Source: Mycolicibacterium lutetiense
GTDB taxonomy: Bacteria > Actinomycetota > Actinomycetes > Mycobacteriales > Mycobacteriaceae
Direction of reading: 5' to 3'
Length of the DNA: 64,000 nucleotides
NCBI RefSeq assembly: GCF_017876775.1
Contig: NZ_JAGIOP010000002.1
Span: forward strand, 3,720,001 to 3,784,000
Positions 57,009 to 64,000 of the stretch are shown here, piece by piece. Each line of letters starts with the position of its first letter. Within the stretch, counting starts at the first letter, position 1. Position numbers and translations under genes: made by a program. The notes below the pieces were generated by a model. It made no database searches. It saw nothing but the letters and a program-made list of their open reading frames with translations, and was not told where the DNA came from.

Positions 57009-58253
57009 TCAAGATGAGAAGGCCCCGTGGAACAGTGCTCGCAGTGCGGCAACGCTTACGGTGATGTCGAATTCCCGCTCGATCAGGTCGCGTCCCGTGC
57101 GGGCGTAATCGTCGAGTGCCGGGCCCGAGGAGATCAGTTGTTCCAATATGTCACGTAGGCTCTGCGCGTCAGCCGGGGCGGCCAACAGGCCGGTTCGTCC
57201 CGGTATCACCAATTCCGGGATGCCCGACAAACTCGTTGATACGGTCGGTATCCCGCTGGCCAGCGCCTCCATCAGGGCGACCGGGAGACCTTCCATCTGT
57301 CCGTCGGCGGCAACGATGCTCGGCAGCACGAAGAGATCCGCCTCGGCTAGAGCTTGCTTGACCACTGTCTCGGACTGACCGCCGTGAAATCGGACCCGCC
57401 CACCCAGTCCGAGTTCCGTTGCCAGATTCTGTAATTCATCTCTGAGCGGTCCGTTGCCGATGAGGTCCAGGTCGATCCGGTCGACGCCGGGGCCGCCGAG
57501 GGCCAACGCGCGCAGAAGCACCTCATGCCCTTTGTACTCCTGCAGCGAGGCGACACACAGGGCGCGGATCGGTCCGTCGTCAGGAATTCTCCTGGGACGG
57601 AAAGGATATGCTGCGGTATTGATTCCGGCGTGGATCACATGGACGGGTGTTGAGGTATAGCACTCCAGAAGCTGCCGGTTGTACTCCGATACCGTGACGA
57701 TGAACTCCGCGCCGTCGAGTTTGCAGCTCAGCATCGACTGGTCCACGTAGAGGTCGTGCGCGTGAATGGTGGCGCTGTAGGTCACGCCGGCCAATCGCGA
57801 GCAGATCCACGCGGCCAATGCGGGATACGTGGCGTAGTGGGCGTGAATGTGCCGGTTGCCGGCCGACGAATGGAGGTCGCGTGCGTGTGCGGCGGCGATC
57901 GGTACGGTGACCAGGGCGCGCAGTAGCAGGCCAGGACGGGCAGCGTAACCGCGCACCACCTCGGCGAGGATCGACAACGTGATCATCGGGTGCCGGATCA
58001 GCGCCCACAGCAGTCCGGCGACACTCGCACCGGCACCCGGCCGCACCAACTTGTCCACCCATGGCCGGGCAATATCGTGGACCTGTGGGTCCGGTGACGG
58101 AAACAGCGACCGCAGCCCGATCTCACGTCCGTCGGCTGTCGACACCGAATCGAGTTCCCTGACGATGAAGGTTTCTGAAGTGACGGGGAACCTGGACACC
58201 AGATAGTCGATCTGCTTGCCGCTCACCGTACCGCCATCCCGTCGCGTCGCCAT
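57009..58253 (-). CDS. GT4 glycosyltransferase (WcaL-like)
   Basis: A 414-residue retaining glycosyltransferase. The N-terminal acceptor domain has YLVSRFPVTSETFIVREL and IHAHYATYPALAAW. The C-terminal nucleotide-sugar domain has ASLQEYKGHEVLLRAL, LIGNGPLRDELQNLA and EGLPVALMEALASGIPTVSTSLSGIPELV with the E-x7-E motif. GGAG lies 9 bases upstream of the ATG. It begins 3 bases after the stop of the preceding glycosyltransferase gene, in a surface-polysaccharide cluster. Donor and acceptor are unknown. Confidence 0.88.
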   Translation of the reverse strand: MATRRDGGTVSGKQIDYLVSRFPVTSETFIVRELDSVSTADGREIGLRSLFPSPDPQVHDIARPWVDKLVRPGAGASVAGLLWALIRHPMITLSILAEVVRGYAARPGLLLRALVTVPIAAAHARDLHSSAGNRHIHAHYATYPALAAWICSRLAGVTYSATIHAHDLYVDQSMLSCKLDGAEFIVTVSEYNRQLLECYTSTPVHVIHAGINTAAYPFRPRRIPDDGPIRALCVASLQEYKGHEVLLRALALGGPGVDRIDLDLIGNGPLRDELQNLATELGLGGRVRFHGGQSETVVKQALAEADLFVLPSIVAADGQMEGLPVALMEALASGIPTVSTSLSGIPELVIPGRTGLLAAPADAQSLRDILEQLISSGPALDDYARTGRDLIEREFDITVSVAALRALFHGAFSS

Positions 58254-58256
58254 GGC

Positions 58257-59450
58257 TCACTTCTCCGGATTGACCCGTTTGGTAGCAACCGTCACCGCAT
58301 CACTGATGGAAGCCGCTGCCACGCTCCAGGAGCGTTGTACAGCAGTATGTCCCGCGTCTCCGAGTCTCGCGGCCAGCTCCGGATCCTGCAGCAGTCGGAG
58401 TATCGCGTCGGCCAACTTCGGGGCGTCGTTCGGCGGTACCAGCAGCCCCGTGACGCCATCTTCGATGGCGGCCGGTAGATCGCCGACGGTGGTGCCGACG
58501 ACCGGGCGACCGAACGTGTAGGCCAGGTGTGCCACTCCGCTGGCGCTGGCGCGGATATACGGCGTGACCACGACGCGGGCGGATTCGATGAGCCCGGGGA
58601 CCTCGTCCAGTGCGCAGTAGCCCGGCCGGGCCTCGACTCCGTTGGCGGCGGCGCGGACGAGCAGGTCTGTGGCGTCCACATCGGCACTGATAGCACCCGC
58701 AACGATCAGGCGTGCGGTGGGCATTTCGGCCTTGACCAGTGCGAAGGCGTCGATCAAAACGTCGATGCCCTTGTAGGTGGTCCACGTGCCGAAAAACAGG
58801 GCGACGGGTTCGGTGTGGGTGACCGGTGCCGGTGGGCGGCCGCGATGCATGGCACCGGAGTCACCGTGTGGGATGACGACGATGTCGCAGTTGGGCTGCC
58901 AGTGGTCGAGCACGATCTGCCGGGTTTGCGGCCCCAACACGAACACGACGTCCATCTCTCGCCACGCGGCCGCGAAGGAGGCCTGCAAGAGCCGGCCTTC
59001 CTTGGGCTTGCTGGTGTCCTTGGCGTCGGATCGGGGCAGCGGCTCATGGGCGATGATGCCGAACACCGTGCGCGGTACCAGCTTGCAGATCCCGACGACG
59101 AACCACGGCTCAAAGGTGAAGCGCCACTGCGAGAACAGTACGGCGCGCGGCGGATGGCGGCGGAGTTGAGAGGCCAATACCAGCCAGGCGAGCAGCAACT
59201 GGCCGGCGCGTTTGCCGCGGCGCAGCAGATACGTGGCGTAACTGCCTTCGGGATTGTCGTTGGGATGCCAGGTGGGCAGTACCGGCCGGATAGCGAATCC
59301 AGCTTCTTCGGAGGTGATTTCGGGGTCCGGGCCGGTCCACAGTTCAACCTCCTCCCCGCGGTCCGCCAGGGCGCTGCCGAGTTGCGCGGCAAACTGGAAG
59401 AGGCCGCCCGACGGGGAGAACTCAACCAGGACTGTGCGATTGTCGGTCAT
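58257..59450 (-). CDS. GT-B glycosyltransferase
   Basis: A 397-residue glycosyltransferase beginning VEFSPSGGLFQFAAQLGSAL, a typical GT4 glycine-rich start. It continues LFFGTWTTYKGIDVLIDAF, RLIVAGAISADVD and TPYIRASASGVAHLAYTFGRPVVGTTVGDLPAAI. The long open frame to 60650 is not used; the ATG at 59450 overlaps the stop of the 67-residue ORF by 4 bases. It belongs with its neighbours to the polysaccharide locus. Confidence 0.87.
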   Translation of the reverse strand: MTDNRTVLVEFSPSGGLFQFAAQLGSALADRGEEVELWTGPDPEITSEEAGFAIRPVLPTWHPNDNPEGSYATYLLRRGKRAGQLLLAWLVLASQLRRHPPRAVLFSQWRFTFEPWFVVGICKLVPRTVFGIIAHEPLPRSDAKDTSKPKEGRLLQASFAAAWREMDVVFVLGPQTRQIVLDHWQPNCDIVVIPHGDSGAMHRGRPPAPVTHTEPVALFFGTWTTYKGIDVLIDAFALVKAEMPTARLIVAGAISADVDATDLLVRAAANGVEARPGYCALDEVPGLIESARVVVTPYIRASASGVAHLAYTFGRPVVGTTVGDLPAAIEDGVTGLLVPPNDAPKLADAILRLLQDPELAARLGDAGHTAVQRSWSVAAASISDAVTVATKRVNPEK

Positions 59451-59650
59451 GCCGTGGCTCCGACGGGTTCTGGCGAGGAAGCACGGGTGGGCGGCTGTGC
59501 GACGAGTCCTTCGTTGACGGGCGTCTTCATCCGGTCGGTGTAGTAGGGCACCTCGACGCCGAAGGCCCCGGGGCCGAATCCGAAGGCCAGCGCCCAGGAC
59601 ATCGGGAGAATCTGGGCCAGCCCGCCGAAAGTCTGGGCCCCGCCGGCCAT
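59447..59650 (-). CDS. 67-residue ORF of unknown function
   Basis: The small protein has a hydrophobic N-terminal half (GGLAQILPMSWALAFGFGPGAFGVEVPYY) and a Pro/Ser-rich tail. It lies between the flippase stop and the glycosyltransferase start and overlaps the latter by 4 bases, which supports translation. No family is recognised. It has no strong ribosome site and may be a remnant of a larger gene. An in-frame stop lies four codons upstream of the ATG, so no longer start is available. Confidence 0.4.
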   Translation of the reverse strand: MAGGAQTFGGLAQILPMSWALAFGFGPGAFGVEVPYYTDRMKTPVNEGLVAQPPTRASSPEPVGATA

Positions 59651-59686
59651 GATCAGCTGGGTTCAGCCATGGACGCCTTGGGCTGC

Positions 59687-61147
59687 TCATGTTCGCCGTC
59701 TTCCCGCCAACCGGCCGGCGACCGGCCGTGCCAACTGTGGTGCCGTGACGCACAGCGCCGCTGCGTAGATCACCATGCCCAGCGGAATCAGGATTGCGAG
59801 CTGGACCGGTGCCGGCCAGTGGGCAACAAGAAGGCTGACACCAAACAGGATGGCGGCCATGGGGATTGCTGCTGCCACCGGTTGTCCGACCACGGAGAAG
59901 ATCTGCGTCCACCGCAACGGAATGATCCGACGGACCACCGTCATCCGGATGGCGAAATGAATCAACTCCACACTGAGAAGGGCTACCGCCACCAAGGTTG
60001 CGCTGTGGCCCGCCGCCCACCAGATCGGGCCGATCAGCAGAACGAGCTTGGCCGCGTTGATCGCGGTGAGCAGCCCGGGCCGGCCTGACGCTTTGAACAC
60101 GTCGCCGGCGTGGTACGAGGCCGAATAGACCGCGGTGTACAAAGCCAGCACCACCAAGATGTTCTTGGCGTCGTCGTACTGCGTGCCGTACAGGGTGTGC
60201 AGCAGGGGGCCGGCGACCACCGCCAGGCCGACGCCGGCCGGCACGGTCAGCGCCAGGACGATGCCCAATGCCTTCCGGTACTGCGATGACATGGCCTCGC
60301 GATCGCCCTGTAGGCGGGACATCGAACTGAACAGAACGTCGCTGATGACGCTGCACAAATTGAGCACGACGAGTTCGGGCACCCGGTACGCCAGGGTGTA
60401 CAGGCCGAGTTCGGTGGTGCCGAGCCGGGTTCCGACGGCCAGATAGTCGACGTTGTAGATCGCGTAGGCGAGCAGGGTCACGCCGGTGACCGGGATGCCG
60501 AACCGCAGCAGCGCCTTGGCTTCGTCGAGTTGGAACCGCGGCCACATGAAAGTCGGCGCGACCCACCAGTACATGATCGCGGTGATCAGTACGCCGGCGA
60601 GTTGGCCGTAGACCAGGCTCCACACCCCGTGCCCGGTCGCGGCGAGCCAAATCGTGAGTGCCGTCTTGACCACCGCGCCGACGAACTCGGGCAACAGTCG
60701 GCGCTGGAAGTTCAGGTCACGGCGCAGCCGGGACAACGGCACGACACTGAAGGCCGAGATCATCAACGCGATCGCCAGGACCCGGATCAGCGGCACGAGG
60801 TCCGGCTGGTGCAGCAGTCCGGCTGTGATGCCGGCGGTTGCTGCCAGCACTGCTCCGGCGATCACACCGAACGCGATGGACAGGGTCAATCCGGTTGGGG
60901 CGATGCGATTCCAGGGCCGATGACTTTGGATCAGCGACTCCGCAACGCCGAGATCCTTGACGTAATCGAACAAGTTGACCAGCAACAACGCCAAGGCGAA
61001 GATGCCGAATTCGGCTGGGGTGAGCAGACGCGCGACCACGACCGTCATCAAGAGCGTGGAACTCTTGCTTATGGCAAAGACGGAGTAGTTCCAGACCGTC
61101 TGCTTGCCGAGATTCGGCGATTTGACCGGCGGGGGGTGTTTCACCAC
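59687..61147 (-). CDS. Wzx/MurJ-like polysaccharide flippase
   Basis: A 486-residue lipid-linked oligosaccharide flippase with about 12-14 membrane helices. The N-terminus VWNYSVFAISKSSTLLMTVVVARLLTPAEFGIFALA is typical of the RfbX/Wzx group, and IYNVDYLAVGTRLGTTELGLYTLAYRVPEL follows. AGGAG 7 bases before GTG 61147 decides the start; the GTG at 61222 has no such site. It would move lipid-linked sugars made by the neighbouring glycosyltransferases across the membrane. Confidence 0.9.
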   Translation of the reverse strand: MVKHPPPVKSPNLGKQTVWNYSVFAISKSSTLLMTVVVARLLTPAEFGIFALALLLVNLFDYVKDLGVAESLIQSHRPWNRIAPTGLTLSIAFGVIAGAVLAATAGITAGLLHQPDLVPLIRVLAIALMISAFSVVPLSRLRRDLNFQRRLLPEFVGAVVKTALTIWLAATGHGVWSLVYGQLAGVLITAIMYWWVAPTFMWPRFQLDEAKALLRFGIPVTGVTLLAYAIYNVDYLAVGTRLGTTELGLYTLAYRVPELVVLNLCSVISDVLFSSMSRLQGDREAMSSQYRKALGIVLALTVPAGVGLAVVAGPLLHTLYGTQYDDAKNILVVLALYTAVYSASYHAGDVFKASGRPGLLTAINAAKLVLLIGPIWWAAGHSATLVAVALLSVELIHFAIRMTVVRRIIPLRWTQIFSVVGQPVAAAIPMAAILFGVSLLVAHWPAPVQLAILIPLGMVIYAAALCVTAPQLARPVAGRLAGRRRT

Positions 61148-61154
61148 CGAATCG

Positions 61155-61159
61155 CTCCT
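61155..61159 (-). promoter_or_regulatory. Ribosome binding site that decides the flippase start
   Basis: AGGAG with a 7-base spacer to GTG 61147; tandem GTG GTG codons follow. Confidence 0.75.
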
Positions 61160-61171
61160 GTCGACCTTTGC

Positions 61172-61310
61172 TGCAATTGCGTTGATGCTTGAGTCTGGCC
61201 AATGGCGGCTTGCTGCCGGCACGCGGCGTCAGTGTAAGCCAGCGGAATTGAGCGCCGCGGAAACCATGGCGTCAGTACGTGATCGTGGGTTCAGTTGTGA
61301 TGCAATTGCG
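61172..61310. promoter_or_regulatory. Two copies of a palindromic decamer in a divergent promoter region
   Basis: TGCAATTGCG occurs at 61172-61181 and 61301-61310, each with the palindrome GCAATTGC. They flank the intergenic region between the flippase (minus) and the third glycosyltransferase (plus). This is a possible shared operator pair of an unknown regulator; the rest of the 208-base gap shows no gene. Confidence 0.35.
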
Positions 61311-61355
61311 GACTGAGAATGGGCGGGCGACTGAATAAATCGAGGCAGGTGTGCG

Positions 61356-62615
61356 GTGTCCGTGGCATTGGTGAGCGCGGTTGATCCATATCCCACCGAT
61401 GCCGGCAAGAAAGTGGTGCTGGCCGGTTTTCTGGAGTACTTCCGCGAGCGGCTGGGCCCGGAACATGTGCATTACCTACTGGTCGGTGGCCGGCCTCAAC
61501 CGGAGTTCCCGGTCACGTATCACCCACTGCCCAAGCCGGGTCGGAAAGCGACGCTGGCTGCGGTGGCCGGACGTATACCGACCGGGCGGGCGTCCCTGCA
61601 GGAATCCTTGTTGTACTCGCCAGAAGTCGGAAGCGCGGTACACACGATGTTGAAGCGCATCGGTCCGGACCTGGAGATCTACGACACCATTCGGATGGCG
61701 CAATACGCTGACCAGGCCCATGCCGATAGGCAGCTGTGCTACCTCGACGATCTGTTCTCGGAGCGTTACGCCGCCATGCTCGACGCGGCGGATCGCTATC
61801 CCGATGTGACGATGCGGCCGCTGGGCAATTTCGCCGAACACGTGCCCAGCCGGTTGCGGCCACTGGCCGACGCCAAGCTTCCACAACGGGCGCTCCTCCG
61901 CATGGAGGCCGCCCTGGTCCGGCGTAGCGAGGACCGTGCGGCATTGCGATTCCGGCGGAACCTGCTGGTCAATGCCGGGGAGGCCGCCAGGTTGACCGCA
62001 CGGGTCGCAGATCGTGGATCGGCGGACGTAATGGCGGTACCTCCCCTCGTCACGCCGCCGCCGTTCCGCCCGCGCACGTACGGCGGAGCTCCTGATTTCG
62101 TCTTCGTCGGATTGCTGTCGTTGCCGCACAACGAGGATGGCGTGCGTTCGTTGCTGACCGATGTGTGGCCGCTGGTCTTGACGCGGATGCCGAACGCCAG
62201 GCTGCGCATCATCGGGCGAGACTGCGGCCCGGAACTGGCCGAGGTGGTGGGGCGGTTCGGTGGTTCGGTCAGCCTGGAGGGCTACGTCGACGATCTCACC
62301 GAGGTGCTGGGATCAGCGGCAGGGTTGATCAACCACCTGCGATTCGGGTCGGGGATCAAGCTGAAAGTGATCGAGGCGTTGGGCCGGGGGTTACCCGTGG
62401 TCTCGACGAGTGTGGGGGCCGACGGATTCGCCGCTGGTGGCGAGCACGGCGTTTTGATCGCCGATCAGGCTGCACAATTCGTCGAGGCGATGGCTGAGTT
62501 GACTGATCCCGGACGCAACCGTGAGATATCTGACGGTGCCCGTGCGCAATTCGATACCACCTTCGCCAAGGACGCCGTGTTCAGTTGTTATGACAAGGCT
62601 TTCGCGTTGCGCTGA
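61356..62615 (+). CDS. Glycosyltransferase, GT4/GT1 type
   Basis: The 419-residue enzyme starts VALVSAVDPYPTDAGKKVVLAGFLEYF. Its C-terminal half has FVFVGLLSLPHNEDGVRSLLTDVWPL, RLRIIGRDCG, GYVDDLTEVLGSAAGLINHLRFGSGIKLKVIEALGRGLPVVSTSVGADG, the typical sugar-nucleotide site with SG..K.E. The start is GTG 61356 with GAGG upstream. It is divergent from the flippase. An out-of-frame membrane-helix-like tail follows the stop. Confidence 0.87.
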   Translation: MSVALVSAVDPYPTDAGKKVVLAGFLEYFRERLGPEHVHYLLVGGRPQPEFPVTYHPLPKPGRKATLAAVAGRIPTGRASLQESLLYSPEVGSAVHTMLKRIGPDLEIYDTIRMAQYADQAHADRQLCYLDDLFSERYAAMLDAADRYPDVTMRPLGNFAEHVPSRLRPLADAKLPQRALLRMEAALVRRSEDRAALRFRRNLLVNAGEAARLTARVADRGSADVMAVPPLVTPPPFRPRTYGGAPDFVFVGLLSLPHNEDGVRSLLTDVWPLVLTRMPNARLRIIGRDCGPELAEVVGRFGGSVSLEGYVDDLTEVLGSAAGLINHLRFGSGIKLKVIEALGRGLPVVSTSVGADGFAAGGEHGVLIADQAAQFVEAMAELTDPGRNREISDGARAQFDTTFAKDAVFSCYDKAFALR

Positions 62616-62665
62616 TCGCGGCCGGAGTGGCTGTTGCGGCGGTTATCGGGTTGGCCGGCGTGGTG

Positions 62666-63595
62666 CTATGGAGAAGGCGCCGTACCGCCTGAGTTCGGGC
62701 CGTCGAGCTGAGTCGCCAGATCCCGTAGCGCAGGGCCGTATTCGGGATGGGACAGGGCGAAGGCGAACTGTGCGATCAAGTAGTCGGCCGGATTGCCGGT
62801 GTCATACCAGTGTCCCTGGATGACCTGGCCGTAGACGGCGTGGCCGTTGGCGTAGGCGTTGATGGCGTCGGTCAGGTAGATCTCGCCCGATTGGTCGCCC
62901 TCGTGCCAGCGCTTCGTCTGTTCGCTCAGCTCGTCGACGACGCCCGGGGTGATGACGTAACCGCCGATGGCGGCGTATGCCGAAGGAGCCTCCGCGGGCC
63001 GGGGCTTCTCGATGATCCCGGTGATCCGCAGAAGCCCGTCGGCCAGATCCTCTTTCACGACGGGTACGCCGTAGCGGTACGACTGCTCGGGAGCCATCGG
63101 CATCAAGGCCAGCACCGGGGACGACGTCTGCTCATAGGCCCGGATCAACTGCTGGGCACGGGGAACCTCGGCAACGAAAACGTCGTCGGGCCAGAGCACC
63201 AGCACCGGCTCGTCGCCGAACGGGCGTGAGGCATTGAGCACCGGGGTGCCGTTGCCGTACGGGCCGTGCTGGTGGAGGTAGGTGATGTGGCCGCGGGCAG
63301 ACAACTCACCGACCTCCTCGACCGCGTCGGCATACGCATCCTTGCCGTCGGCGCGGAGCTGGTCGACCAGTGTCGTGTTCGGGCGAAAGTGCTCTTCGAT
63401 CAAGGTTTTTCCACCGGAGACAACGATGGTGATGTCGGTGATGCCGGAGTTGACCAACTCACGGACCGTATGTTCGATGACCGGCTTGTCGCCGACCGGC
63501 AGCATCTCTTTCGGGATCGCCTTGGTCAGCGGTAGCAGGCGCGAACCGATACCGGCGGCGGGGATGACGGCTTTGCGGATGGCCTGTCGTGACAT
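62666..63595 (-). CDS. galU: UTP-glucose-1-phosphate uridylyltransferase
   Basis: The 309-residue nucleotidyltransferase has the N-terminal GIGSRLLPLTKAIPKEMLPVGDKP signature and later VLVLWPDDVF, GVVDEL, GEIYLTDAI and GHWYDTGNPADYL. It makes UDP-glucose, the donor for glucans, trehalose and glycolipids. It is next to a glycosyltransferase/flippase locus that would use such donors. The gap to the convergent glycosyltransferase stop is 50 bases. Confidence 0.93.
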   Translation of the reverse strand: MSRQAIRKAVIPAAGIGSRLLPLTKAIPKEMLPVGDKPVIEHTVRELVNSGITDITIVVSGGKTLIEEHFRPNTTLVDQLRADGKDAYADAVEEVGELSARGHITYLHQHGPYGNGTPVLNASRPFGDEPVLVLWPDDVFVAEVPRAQQLIRAYEQTSSPVLALMPMAPEQSYRYGVPVVKEDLADGLLRITGIIEKPRPAEAPSAYAAIGGYVITPGVVDELSEQTKRWHEGDQSGEIYLTDAINAYANGHAVYGQVIQGHWYDTGNPADYLIAQFAFALSHPEYGPALRDLATQLDGPNSGGTAPSP

Positions 63596-63674
63596 TTGTC
63601 CCCGCTTCCCGGATCTCGAAGGTTTCCTAGTGGTTTACCACCAAGATGGCGTCATCGAGACCATGCGAATCGGA

Positions 63675-64000
63675 TTAGGCAATCGGAATTCCCCAGCGCG
63701 CACCGAATGCGATCTGCTCCAGCGGCAGCCGTTCCCGGGGCCGGCTGTCGCGTTCGATGATCGCAGGGTCGGCCACCGAGTAGTCACCGAGCGTGCCCAC
63801 CGCGATCACGGCCAACGGCCGCACCTCGTCCGGAATGCCGAACGCGGCCTGCGCTCCCTCGACGTCGAAGCCGGCCATCGGATGGACGATCAGTCCACGG
63901 GACACCGCCTCGACGGTCAGCTGGGCGATCGCCGCCCCGGCGTCGACGGCCGCGTACCGCGCGGTCCGCTCATCGTCGCCCTCATCGACGCACACCAGAA
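63675..64000 (-). CDS. Nitroreductase family protein, C-terminal part
   Basis: The frame is open to the window edge, so the start is outside. The visible 108 residues carry DERTARYAAVDAGAAIAQLTVEAVSRGLIVHPMAGFD and RPLAVIAVGTLGDYS, the flavin-contact region of NAD(P)H nitroreductases (FMN). It would reduce a nitro group or quinone. The C-terminus GARWGIPIA is conserved in this actinobacterial group. Confidence 0.8.
   Translation of the reverse strand, partial: LVCVDEGDDERTARYAAVDAGAAIAQLTVEAVSRGLIVHPMAGFDVEGAQAAFGIPDEVRPLAVIAVGTLGDYSVADPAIIERDSRPRERLPLEQIAFGARWGIPIA

Noticed and set aside
58257..60650. 797-codon open frame on the minus strand
   Set aside because: The N-terminal two-fifths is an Arg/Gly-rich shadow of the flippase gene. 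The glycosyltransferase starts at 59450.
62612..62692. Separate small membrane protein gene
   Set aside because: The frame has no usable start codon and overlaps the galU 3' end. It is kept only as a frameshift-type finding.

Overview
The window is high-GC DNA with dense, short-spaced genes, frequent GTG starts and many 1-4 base stop/start overlaps. Gene content points to a fast-growing mycobacterium (Mycolicibacterium type): LpqH-type lipoproteins, a PE-PPE hydrolase, LigC/Prim-PolC genes, MurT/GatD, an Ami1-type amidase and mycobacterial SRP RNA. From about 26 to 43.5 kb the order (Rv3723-like membrane protein, tRNA-Ser, ffs, aspC, dnaX, methyltransferase/FAD pair, SRPBCC protein, amidase, ybaB-recR, MBL protein, gatD-murT, dnaQ-like, leuA) is that of M. 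tuberculosis Rv3723-Rv3710 as I remember it, inverted. No insertion sequence, prophage or CRISPR array is visible.

Layout. 0-9 kb: PE-PPE hydrolase (cut by the edge), two LpqH-type lipoproteins flanking a haloalkane dehalogenase, tgt, an MFS exporter, a CoA-transferase and an amino-acid ABC system whose binding protein and permease are fused. 9-12.5 kb: gluQ, then a tight three-gene operon of a DUF1704 (QEGLA/MATCAP-like) zincin, a GshB-like ATP-grasp ligase and a small protein. 12.5-25 kb: esterase, large LuxR-type ATPase regulator, ThuA-like protein, divergent ligC2/ligC1-primPolC, TetR regulator, Gre-like factor, DadA-like oxidase, PucR regulator and PepA-type protease. 26-43.5 kb: the conserved housekeeping core, ending in leuA with a leucine-leader attenuator.

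43.7-57 kb: lytic transglycosylase, small secreted protein, mgtE, then a nitrogen-scavenging region. An amt / type III glutamine synthetase / GlxBCD (MgsABC-like) / SoxB-like oxidase / XRE-cupin regulator series runs on the minus strand. Divergent from it is an NCS1 permease / biuret-hydrolase-like / GntR operon. The intergenic region between them holds a GTATAC operator candidate and an AC-n9-AC GlnR-like motif.

57-63.6 kb: a surface-polysaccharide locus of three glycosyltransferases, a Wzx-type flippase and a 67-residue ORF, next to galU. The window ends inside a nitroreductase.

The most interesting parts are the ATP-grasp ligase/DUF1704 operon, which pairs the two enzyme classes of the eukaryotic tubulin tyrosination cycle; the nitrogen island; the tgt-gluQ pair with an altered Tgt substrate loop; and the leuA attenuator.
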